A stretch of 64,000 nt of DNA from Paratinospora sagittata (taxonomy: Eukaryota; Streptophyta; Magnoliopsida; Ranunculales; Menispermaceae), in the NCBI GenBank assembly GCA_035771175.1, contig CM069589.1, positions 25,128,201 through 25,192,200 of the forward strand, written 5' to 3'. Shown here piece by piece: positions 57,001 to 64,000 of this stretch. The notes under the pieces are model-generated. The model was not told the DNA's origin, made no database searches, and saw nothing but the letters and a program-made list of their open reading frames with translations. The stretch's first letter is position 1, and each line of letters opens with the position of its first letter. The translations under genes and the position numbers were made by a program.

Positions 57001-59400
57001 TATTTAAAACGCGTTTGAAATATTATTTCTTCCTCTTTCAACGCATTTTCAATCACTCAAATCGGAGTCGGAAATAAAATGTTACTGCTATTTGAATCTT
57101 TTTGACCGATTAATCAACTTACTTATCGAACAAATCGTTAAGAAAAGTTCAAATAGCCGTAAATTTTCATCCCGACTTTGTTTTGAGTGATTCAAAAGGA
57201 ATTGAAAATGTTTTTTCTTCTTATTTCTAACGCTTGTTCGATCACACAATTCGTGTCGAAATCAAAAAGTTGTGGTTATTTAAAAGTTTCACACCGATCA
57301 TTAAACTTACTTATCGATTGAAACGGTGAGGAAAAGTCAAATTGTCTTACAGTTTAATGCGGACTCTGTTATGAGTTAATGAAAAGGCGTTGAAAATATT
57401 GTTTCTTCATCTTTGCAATGCATGTCCAATCTCTCAAATCAGAGTCAGGATGAAAACGTTATGGCGATTTGAATGTTTGCTACCCATTAGCCATTGTACT
57501 TATTAATCTAATCAGAAATCAAAATTAAAACAGCCGTAACCATTTCTTTCGAGCTATGATTTGAGTTATTTAAAACGGGTTTGAAATATTGTTTCTTCCT
57601 CTTTCAACGCATTTTCAATCACTCAAATCGGAGTCGGGAATAAAATGTTACTGCTATTTGAATCTTTTTGACCGATCAATCAACTTACTTATCGAACAAA
57701 TCGTTAAGAAAAGTTCAAATAGCCGTAAATTTTCATCCCGACTTTGATTTGAGTGATTCAAAAGGAATTGAAAATGTCTTTTCTTCTTATTTCTAACGCA
57801 TGTTCGATCACACAATTCGAGTCGAAATCAAAAAGTTGTGGTTATTTGAAAGTTTCACACCGATCATTAAAGTTACTTATCGATTGAATCGGTAAGAACA
57901 AGTCAAATAGTCTTAGAGTTTAATGCTGACTCTGTTATGAGTTAATGAAAAGGCGTTGAAAATATTGTTTCTTCATCTTCGCAATGCATGTCCATTCTCT
58001 CAAATCAGAGTCAGGATCAAAACGTTATGGCTATTTGAATGTTTGCTACCCATTAGCCAACGTACTTATTAATCTAATCAGTAATCAAAATTCAAATAGC
58101 CGTAACCATTTCTTTCGAGCTATGATTTGAGTTATTTAAAAGGCGTTTGAAATATCGTTTCTTCCTCTTTCAACCCATTTTCAATCGCTTAAATCGGAGT
58201 CAAGAATAAATTGTTACTGCTATTTGAATGTTTTTTACCGAACAATCAAGTTACTTCTCAAACAAATCAAGAAGAAAAGTTCAAATAGTTGTAATTTTTC
58301 ATCCCGACTTTGATTTGAGTGATTCATAAAGAATTGAAAATGTCTTTTTTTCCTATTTCTAACGCATGTTCAATCACACAATTGGAGTCGGAATCAAAAA
58401 GTTATGGTTATTTTAAAGTTTCACACCGATCATTAAACTTACTTATCGATTGAAACGGTGAGAAAAAGTCAAATAGTCTTAGAGTTTAATGCTGACTCTG
58501 TTATGAGTTAATGAAAAGGCGTTGAAAATATTGTTTCTCCATCTTTGCAATGCATGTCCAATCTCTCAAATCAGAGTCAGGATGAAAACGTTATGGCTAT
58601 TTGAATGTTCGCTACCCATTAGCCAACGTACTTATTAATCTAATCAGTAATCAAAATTCAAATAGCCGTAACCATTTCTTTCAAACTATGATTAGAGTTA
58701 TTCAAAAGACGTTTGAAATATCGCTTGTTCCCCTTTCCAACGCACTTTCAATCACACAAATCAGAGTCGGGAATAAATTGTTACTACTATTTGAATGTTT
58801 TTTACCGATCAATCAACTTACTTATCGAACAAATCAAGAAGAAAAGTTCTAATTGCCGTAACTTTTCATCCCGACTTTGATTTGAGTGATTCGTAAAGAA
58901 TTGAAAATGTCTTTTTTTCCTACTTCTAACGCATGTTCAATCACACAATTGGAGTCGGAATCAAGGAGTTATGGTTATTTGAAAGTTTCACACCGATCAT
59001 TAAACTTACTTATCGATTGAATCGGTAAGAACAAGTCAAATAGTCTTAGAGTTTAATGCTGACTCTGTTATGAGTTAATGAAAAGGCGTTGAAAATATTG
59101 TTTCTTCATCTTTGCAATGCATGTCCAATCTCTCAAATCAGAGTCAGGATGAAAACGTTATGGCTATTTGAATGTTTGCTGCCCATTAGCCAACGTACTT
59201 ATTAATCTAATCAGTAATCAAAATTCAAAAAGCCATAACCATTTCTTTCGAGCTATGATTTGAGTTATTTATAACGCGTTTGAAATATTGTTTCTTCCTC
59301 TTTCAACGCATTTTCAATCACTTAAATCGGAGTCGGGAATAAAATGTTACTGCTATTTGAATCTTTTTGACCCATCAATCAACTTACTTATCGAACAAAT
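45001..59400 (+). repeat. HOR domain 5: shuffled multi-unit satellite blocks
   Basis: Marker variants are duplicated over several kilobases but in changed order. The block with tatcgcttgttcc, cgaaatcaaggag and ttccgctttcaaccc starts near 45.0, 49.6 and 53.5 kb, with a related copy at 58.6 kb. The block with ctgctagttgaatc, ccgtgaattttcttcc, gaaaatctctttt and ttacggctaattg lies at about 48.4-49.2 kb and 55.8-56.5 kb. Spacings are close to whole numbers of 566-bp units except across a rearranged spot at 49,634-49,663. Confidence 0.7.
49634..49663. other. Local template-switch scar inside a satellite unit
   Basis: Sister units have 22 bases between attagagtt and cgcttgttcc, whereas here there are 30 unrelated ones. 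Both parts of the replacement match sequence just downstream. Bases 49,634-49,652 repeat 49,687-49,705 (ttttcaatcactcaaaaca), and 49,655-49,666 repeat 49,674-49,685 (tctttccaacgc). This is what a short replication template switch would leave. It breaks the exact 566-bp spacing. Confidence 0.7.
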
Positions 59401-60578
59401 CGTTAAGAAAAGTTCAAATAGAGTCGGAATCAAGGAGTTATGGTTATTTGAAAGTTTTACACCGATCATTAAACTTACTTATCGATTGAATCGGTAAGAA
59501 CAAGTCACATAGTCTTAGAGTTTAATGCTGACTCTGTTATGAGTTGATGAAAAGGCGTTGAAAATATTGTTTCTTCATCTTCGCAATGCATGTCCAATCT
59601 CTCAAATCAGAGTCAGGATGAAAACGTTATGGCTATTTGAATGTTTGCTACCCATTAGCCAATGTACTTATTAATCTAATCAGTAATCAAAATTAAAACA
59701 GCCGTAACCATTTTTTTCGAGCTATGATTTGAGTTATTTAAAACTCGTTTGAAATATTGTTTCTTCCTCTTTCAACGCATTTTCAATCACTCAAATCGGA
59801 GTCGGGAATAAAATGTTACTGCTATTTGAATCTTTTTGACCGATCAATTAACTTACTTATCGAACAAATCGTTAAGAAAAGTTCAAATAGCCTTAAATTT
59901 TCATCCCGACTTTGATTTGAGTGATTCAAAAGTAATTGAAAATGTCTTTTCTTCTTATTTCTAACGCATGTTCGATCACACAATTGGAGTCGAAATCAAA
60001 AAGTTGTGGTTATTTGAAAGTTTCACACCGATCATTAAACTTACTTATCGATTGAAACGGTGAGAAAAAGTTAAATTGTCTTACAGTTTAATGCGGACTA
60101 TGTTATGAGTTAATGAAAAGGCGTTGAAAATATTGTTTCTTCATCTTTGCAATGCATGTCCAATCTCTCAGATCAGAGTCAGGATGAAAACGTTATGGCT
60201 ATTTGAATGTTTGCTACCCATTAGCCAACGTACTTATTAATCTAATCAGTAATCAAAATTCAAATAGCCGTAACCATTTCTTTCGAGCTATGATTTGAGT
60301 TATTTAAAACGCGTTTGAAATATTGTTTCTTACTCTTTCAACGCATTTTTAATCACTCAAATCGGAGTCGGGAATAAAATGTTACTGCTATTTGAATCTT
60401 TTTGACCGATCAATCAACTTACTTATCGAACAAATCAAGAAGAAAAGTTCAAATAGCCGTAAATTTTCATCCCGACTTTGATTTGAGTGATTCAAAAGGA
60501 ATTGATTAGGCAAATAGCCTTAAATTTTCATCCCGACTTTGATTTGAGTGATTCAAAAGGAATTGAAAATGTCTTTTC
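59401..60578 (+). repeat. Decayed right edge of the satellite array
   Basis: Unit length is broken here. At 59,420/59,421 monomer C jumps directly into the middle of monomer A, with about 97 bp missing compared with other units. At the extreme end, 60,450-60,505 is repeated with few changes at 60,511-60,566, an offset of 61 bp, with the short non-satellite-like spacer ttagg between. Scattered private substitutions are denser here than inside the array. Edge decay of this kind is expected where unequal exchange homogenises poorly. Confidence 0.8.
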
Positions 60579-60906
60579 CAACTCTATTCGTCACTTGATA
60601 TCGAAAGATTCTGAGGAACCACACCCAATTATCTATATTTTTTTCCTCAACGATGGCAAATGCGAGAGGAAATATATGACTGGTTGCTTTAATACCCGTG
60701 GCAATGAGCATCTTACCACGGTATTTTCCATATAAGTGCGTACTATCAATTTGTATTATGGACCTATAATGCTTGAAGCCCTCGATTGAAACACAGAAGG
60801 CGCAAAAACAACGGCGAAAAACCACTGCACCAAGATATTTTGGATCTTCCGGGTAGTGCTTAACTCCTGCAATGGTGCCGGGATTGGTTGCATTCAATGC
60901 ATCTAT
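60579..60906 (-). other. Start of MULE catalytic (DDE) domain within the pseudogene
   Basis: This segment follows the stop at 60,907 in the same frame. It begins ALNATNPGT, continues through FRRCFCAF, and contains the family signature IDSTHLYGKY followed by GKMLIATG and FPLAFAIVEE, then WVWFL. This matches the MULE transposase domain (Pfam MULE, PF10551) in order and spacing. The aspartate of IDSTH, codon 60,745-60,747, is the expected first catalytic residue. The second aspartate, usually in an SDRH-like motif soon after the point where this copy ends, and the glutamate are both absent. The frame passes into the satellite and stops within it at 60,553. Confidence 0.9.
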
Positions 60907-61140
60907 CTACTTAGAAAACATGTTGTATGATCCCTCCCAATCACCAAAAGTCTTCTCCATCACCTTCCTTTTTGCACGCCACACTTTCATATAATGCACA
61001 TCGTATTTGTATTTGTCTTTAATCATTTCATGAAGTGCCCCCACTGAAATTGAAGGATCTCGCCTTACAATTTTAAAAACCTCACGAAATATCAATGATG
61101 AATCTAGTTGTCTATGGTCTTGTGACATTCGAGGAAAACC

Positions 61141-61400
61141 ACATGTGTGGGTTCCCTCACACTTTGTGATCTCATACATCCCTGTCCTCTTGCGCTTTGC
61201 CGCCCTCAGCCTCCACTGACAACCGTCATTTCACTTCTTGCACCTAACTGACCATACATTGAGTTCTAAATTGACAACAACATACATATTCACGTTGTTG
61301 TGCTATGCAACATCGCTTCACAGTATGTTACAAGTCTTCTTTGCTGGGAAATATGAGTCATTTTCAAAAATCATGTGACTCATTCCCACCCATAGATATG
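61141..61400 (-). other. Mutator-type DNA-binding domain (WRKY-GCM1 superfamily) within the pseudogene
   Basis: The order is WVGM, then MYVVVN, then WSVRCKK, a stop, NDGCQWRLRAAKRK, and YEITKCEGTHTC. This fits the DBD_Tnp_Mut family (PF03108). The zinc-binding Cys of VRC, Cys of DGC, and His and Cys of HTC are all still present, even though three stops (61,318, 61,303 and 61,231) lie in the domain. The stop after RCKK and the one at 60,907 sit where relatives often have tryptophan, so TGG to TGA or TAG changes are likely (inference). Downstream, from GFPRMSQDHRQLDS to FGDWEGSY, is the usual helical linker to the catalytic domain. Confidence 0.85.
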
Positions 61401-61401
61401 T

Positions 61402-62033
61402 TTTCATGATCATCTGACATTGGTGTCGTGGCTTAATTATTAAGTTCCATGAAACTCGTGATGGAGCCTCATAGCCTGTCGTGGTAGGTAGAGGTGTACC
61501 CCCTACACCATGCAACAGAGTGTCATGTGACTTATTGTCCTCCATGCTCAACCTATTGTTATCTTCTTGTAATGGTGCTGCATACAAAGACCCATCATGT
61601 TCTATTACCCTCAAGAGTGCATTACTTAAATCAACAGGATTAAATGTCTCTTGTCCTCCATCGTTGTCACTATCTTCATCACTATCTTCACTAATTCGTT
61701 CATGGACATCATCCAAATTGAAATTATCATCAGATAAACGTGCCACAGATGGACAAATATCATCAGCCTTAGGTCCCATGCCCACATGTACAACTTCAAT
61801 GGGTGACATTGTAGCAGGACCAATGTTCTCAATTGATCTTCGACCACTAGGGCCACTTACATCTACGTAGCTTGGAAAACTCCACGCATGAGCTTGAGTT
61901 GGAATTCCACCAACAACATCAACATATACCTCCTTATTATTAGGAGGTGGGAGCTATTGCAACCTGGCAAATATGTCCCTTAACTCTTGCTCATTGTTAA
62001 TAGGAATAGTCGAAAAATTGAAATTCCCAACCC
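61402..62033 (-). other. Acidic, low-conservation linker of the MULE transposase pseudogene
   Basis: The frame runs from WVGNFNFSTIPINNEQELRD through PPPNNKEVYVDVVGG and a Ser/Gly/Pro stretch to an acidic segment (SEDSDEDSDNDGG, about 61,660-61,705), then to the DNA-binding domain. A stop at 61,954-61,956 interrupts it. From there to 61,318 the frame is open. Plant MULE transposases normally have such an acidic spacer between their N-terminal domain and the DNA-binding domain. The 129-codon open frame on the plus strand here is an antisense shadow. Confidence 0.75.
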
Positions 62034-62046
62034 AAAAAAAAAAAAA
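62034..62046. repeat. 13-base A homopolymer causing a frameshift
   Basis: A run of 13 A on the plus strand (T on the coding strand) separates two parts of the MULE transposase that are in different frames. A one-base length change in the run (or an equivalent indel) would reconcile them. Homopolymers are also prone to sequencing error, so this single defect could be technical, unlike the six stops. Confidence 0.85.
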
Positions 62047-62251
62047 GCGGACATCTATAGGTCATATTTATTCTTGAATCACCCAAAATACGTAGTACAT
62101 TTCGGATAACCCCTTCAAATTCTTCAAAACTAATGCCTTGTCAGATTCTTACAATGCCAACCGACGGTCTATCATATGATACACCTTGAGGGCGGCTAGG
62201 TTGTACTTGGCCATTTATGTAGCATATTACGGAGACAAATCTGTCTATCAT
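62047..62251 (-). other. N-terminal domain of the MULE transposase pseudogene
   Basis: From the ATG at 62,251 the frame reads VICYINGQV, YDRPSVGIVRI, a stop at 62,141-62,143, then QGISFEEFEGVI, LGDSRINMTYRCPL. The ING start, the ISFEE block and the YRCPL block are typical of the N-terminal part of plant MULE transposases. After YRCPL the frame enters the T run and must shift by one to continue as WVGNFNF. I did not see a convincing TATA box or TIR immediately upstream. Confidence 0.75.
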
Positions 62252-63290
62252 CTAAATATACACACACAATCACAACTTAAGTCAATAATCATAATGCTAT
62301 AATATTGATATCATTATAATCATAATAAAATAACATTTAAATACTCATGTAGAAGAAAAAAAAGGAAGAACTTAGGCCCTGTTTGATAGCTGAGAAATTT
62401 TTTCTCAAGAACATACAGTTTTCTTGAGAAATAATTTCTTGAGATAATTTTTCTAAAGAATTTTCCCATGGTTGTTTGATTGTACCTGAGAAAATATGTT
62501 TTTACACTCATATGATGTAAAAAAAAAACTCATTTTGTAAATAGATCAATACTTACTAGTGTGCAATAAAAATTGAAAGATGGTTAAAAATATAATTTTC
62601 CAGTGAAATGTTTATTCTCTTTGGGTTTTAGCGGTATAATTATATATATATATACTACTTATACTGCAAATACTTGGAGAAGTTCACCGTGTGATCATTT
62701 TAGTCTAAATCCTAACATTACCCCTTAATTCTTTAATACCTTAACCATTTAATAATTTAAAACTAAAATTTTGGAGGGTTCTTAGGTAATTAGACATTAA
62801 AAGTTAAAACTAATTTGATCATTTTAAAACAACCAACTTTTACGGGCGGGATCATGCGCAACTATTAACTACCCAAAGCAGTTCCAAACCGTTCCGTGAA
62901 AATAAAAAATAAAAAATAATATATATATATATATATATATTTAGAGGAAAGGATATAAAAAAAACTATTTAGTGAGAAATTATTAATTAAATATGTTGAC
63001 GACTAGTATATGTATATATATATACATTACTTCTAATTAATTTATTTTCATGAGTATTTACTTATGTATTTCACACATGAAATGCACATGACCATGCTCA
63101 TATTAACATAAATTGAACAATACAAATTAATTAAAATATACCTGATCTTCGCTGGTGGGGGCTTTAGTGGTGTCTTTACTCTCCAAGGCCAAATCCTAAT
63201 TCATGTATTGCCAAACAAGCCAACTATTAGAAATCCAAACTATCTAAATCTAAGAAGTAGATCTAAAACACATTATTAAAAAAATAAAAA
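62252..63290. other. AT-rich non-coding flank with microsatellites
   Basis: No reading frame with coding character was found. It contains a TA run at about 62,638-62,654, an AT run at 62,919-62,941, and an 18-bp perfect palindrome at 63,010-63,027 (atgtatatatatatacat). It may include the 5' untranslated region and terminal inverted repeat of the MULE, but no TIR partner can be recognised because the other end of the element is not in the window. Confidence 0.6.
62375..62431. repeat. Possible DNA-transposon end (ggccctgtttgatag) with a perfect 11-bp hairpin
   Basis: The sequence ggccctgtttgatag at 62,375 resembles a terminal motif of small non-autonomous plant DNA transposons, mostly hAT-like (from memory of the family, not checked). 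Just inside it, 62,401-62,411 (tttctcaagaa) and 62,421-62,431 (ttcttgagaaa) form a perfect stem with a 9-nt loop. A third copy of one arm follows at about 62,435. A related tgtttgatt..ctgagaaa lies at about 62,473. No inverted partner of the end motif was found, so the call is weak. Confidence 0.3.
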
Positions 63291-63712
63291 CTAACCAAAA
63301 GAATGGAAGCACCTGAGAGGCAGCGAATGGCACGAGGGATAGAGATCACCTGAGAATGGAAGAGAATGAGCAATCAGAGCAATGAGAGAGTGTGTGAGAG
63401 ACGCCCAAGAAAGGTAGAAGAGGAGCTGAAAAAATGGAGAGAGTGAGCTGAAGAAAGGAAACAAAAAAGGAGAGGGAAACGCCAGAGAGTAGTCGCCGAA
63501 GTAGGTGGGTTGCCGACGAACCGCCAAGGGCGTGAGAGACGTTGGAGAGGGTGAGAATCGAAAAACCATAAAATTTGGGGTTTCTATTTTTGGAAACAAA
63601 TATGGAGAAATGTTGTCAGCAATGAAAATGGAAATGTCGAAGATTCACCGTAGTAGTGTGATTTGCGCCAGAGAGCCGCTGATCGTGTGAGGGACGCCGG
63701 AGACGGCAGGGG
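63291..63712. other. GA-rich block with internal diverged direct repeats
   Basis: The composition changes sharply to purine-rich on the plus strand. The motif gtgagagacg recurs, with variation, at about 63,393, 63,531 and 63,688. Cgccagagag starts two related stretches at about 63,480 and 63,666. A 102-codon frame on the minus strand and a 61-codon frame on the plus strand cross it. Both are of low complexity and resemble no family I know. It could be the leader or terminal region of another transposon, or a promoter-proximal leader of a plant gene outside the window. I assign no function. Confidence 0.4.
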
Positions 63713-63820
63713 TTTGCTTTTTTTTTTCTTTTTTTGGGAGAAAACACGAGGGGGACGACGAGGGCCCCACTCATGTTTTATAAACCCGTTTGCAATTTTT
63801 TTTTACTTTTTATTTTTAGG

Positions 63821-63985
63821 AAGGCGTCTTTTGTAAAGACACCTTTAATACAATTTTTTTTGTACTGAAAGCGTCTTTTTTTTGTACTAAAGATGCCTTC
63901 ATCAAAAATAAAATAAAATAAAATAAAAAAATTACCGCGATTGAATTTTTTTTTTTAAGAAGGTGTATTTTGTAAAGACCCCTTC
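63821..63985. repeat. Three imperfect palindromes of a shared GCGTCTT..AAGACNCC type
   Basis: The copies are at 63,821-63,845 (aaggcgtctt...aagacacctt), 63,867-63,900 (gaaagcgtctt...aagatgccttc) and 63,959-63,985 (gaaggtgtatt...aagaccccttc). Each is close to self-complementary and the arms resemble each other. Clusters of such short palindromes are typical of subterminal regions of CACTA (En/Spm) transposons, where they bind the element's own protein. Membership is inferred, because neither a CACTA end nor a transposase is visible before the window stops. Confidence 0.45.
63904..63930 (+). repeat. (AAAAT)n microsatellite
   Basis: About five tandem copies of aaaat or aaata lie between the second and third palindromes. 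T-rich runs at about 63,717-63,736 and 63,797-63,804 add to the low complexity of this end of the window. Confidence 0.8.
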
Positions 63986-64000
63986 ATAAAAAAAAACAAA

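Larger units (their letters stand above)
1..60578 (+). repeat. Giant satellite array, 566-bp unit built from three ~189-bp monomers
   Basis: The same sequence returns every 566 bp: the landmark gtgattc (start of an A monomer) lies at 1, 567, 1133, 1699, 2265, 2831, 3397 and so on, always in the same orientation. There are about 107 units. Units differ by scattered substitutions and one- to few-base indels. The array is AT-rich, has no inserted gene or transposon, and runs off the left edge of the window. Its right end is placed at 60,578, the last base matching the unit before unrelated sequence begins. The monomer length of 188-190 bp is close to a plant nucleosome repeat length and similar to many plant centromeric or pericentromeric satellites. 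A centromeric role is inference only, since nothing in the sequence proves it. I do not recognise the family. Confidence 0.97.
60579..62251 (-). pseudogene. Truncated, multiply broken MULE (Mutator-like) transposase
   Basis: Read on the minus strand from an ATG at 62,251, which has an in-frame TAG just upstream, a single transposase frame can be followed. It runs through an N-terminal domain, an acidic linker, a C2HC DNA-binding domain and the beginning of the DDE catalytic domain. It would bind transposon ends and catalyse cut-and-paste transposition in the nucleus. In-frame stops lie at 62,141-62,143 (TGA), 61,954-61,956 (TAG), 61,318-61,320 (TGA), 61,303-61,305 (TAG), 61,231-61,233 (TGA) and 60,907-60,909 (TAG). 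The frame shifts by one across a 13-base T run (62,034-62,046 on the plus strand as A). At 60,578 the gene stops abruptly in satellite DNA, and the last seven residues of the open frame are satellite-encoded. About 560 codons remain. The carboxy half, including two catalytic residues, is missing. The element cannot make transposase. Confidence 0.9.

Noticed and set aside
13867..58852. Recurrent 60-112-codon open frames on the plus strand within the array, as protein-coding genes
   Set aside because: They are copies of the same satellite segment, occur at HOR spacing, resemble no known protein, and are closed by frameshifts in the other unit subtypes. They are chance frames and are not listed as genes.
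1..60578. CRISPR-like array
   Set aside because: Repeats are contiguous 566-bp units without unique spacers, there are no cas genes, and the flank is a plant transposon.
1..60578. Array as an assembly artefact
   Set aside because: Private variants, register changes and unique scars distribute in an orderly way that a simple repeat collapse or expansion would not produce. Copy numbers of near-identical HORs should still be treated with caution.
60487..60735. 82-codon frame on the plus strand across the array edge
   Set aside because: It is half satellite and half antisense of the MULE catalytic domain, so it is a junction artefact.
61626..61856. 76-codon frame on the minus strand
   Set aside because: It is a shifted frame over the same linker, with low-complexity Met/Ile/Trp-rich translation and no continuation into transposase domains.
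61481..61870. 129-codon frame on the plus strand
   Set aside because: It lies antisense to the acidic linker of the MULE transposase, whose frame continues on both sides with recognisable domains.
61855..61870. Possible splice donor (GTAAGT) on the minus strand within the MULE frame
   Set aside because: The frame is open straight through it and the translation continues with no loss, so an intron is not needed. It is probably a chance match.
62320..62511. 63-codon minus-strand frame
   Set aside because: It lies in AT-rich hairpin-bearing sequence, is rich in Phe, Leu and Lys, and has no recognisable domain.
63291..63690. 102-codon minus-strand and 61-codon plus-strand frames
   Set aside because: The minus-strand frame is a Ser/Pro/Phe-rich translation of a GA-rich tract. 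Neither has a family signature, and the two overlap each other. They are described as part of a repeat block instead.
1..64000. Telomeric repeats, tRNA or rRNA genes
   Set aside because: No tandem TTTAGGG or CCCTAAA, no tRNA A/B-box arrangement and no rRNA-like sequence was seen.

Overview
This window is nuclear DNA from a flowering plant. It is dominated by one giant satellite array, with the wreck of a Mutator-like (MULE) transposon at its right edge. The plant assignment rests on the MULE transposase family and on the style of the satellite and its flank. I could not assign a species.

Layout. Positions 1 to about 60,578 are an uninterrupted head-to-tail tandem array, and the window starts inside it. 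The unit with the clearest period is 566 bp, giving about 107 units. Each unit is made of three diverged, alignable monomers of 188, 190 and 188 bp (called A, B and C here), about 320 monomers in all. The 566-bp units are grouped again into higher-order repeats (HORs) whose register changes along the array: trimers of 1,698 bp (1-5,660), dimers of 1,132 bp (5,661-8,490), a mixed zone (8,491-14,150), a different trimer of 1,698-1,699 bp (14,151 to about 26,980), then longer patterns including a 5-unit, 2,831-bp repeat (about 33,960-44,150), and shuffled blocks up to about 59,400. The last 1.2 kb is decayed: it has a 97-bp deletion and a 61-bp-offset duplication right at the edge.

The array joins, on the minus strand, a broken MULE transposase reading frame (about 60,579-62,251). 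N-terminal domain, acidic linker, WRKY-GCM1-type DNA-binding domain and the start of the DDE catalytic domain can be followed in order. The frame carries six stop codons and one homopolymer frameshift, and it ends at the satellite junction before the second and third catalytic residues. The remaining 1.7 kb is AT-rich non-coding DNA with AT microsatellites, a small hairpin, a GA-rich block with internal direct repeats, and three short imperfect palindromes that resemble subterminal repeats of a DNA transposon.

There is no convincing intact gene here. The many 60-112-codon open frames in the array are copies of one chance open frame carried by one satellite subtype. The content of interest is structural: the nested repeat organisation, its register shifts, a recurrent dyad symmetry in each monomer, visible recombination scars, and an array boundary inside a transposase.
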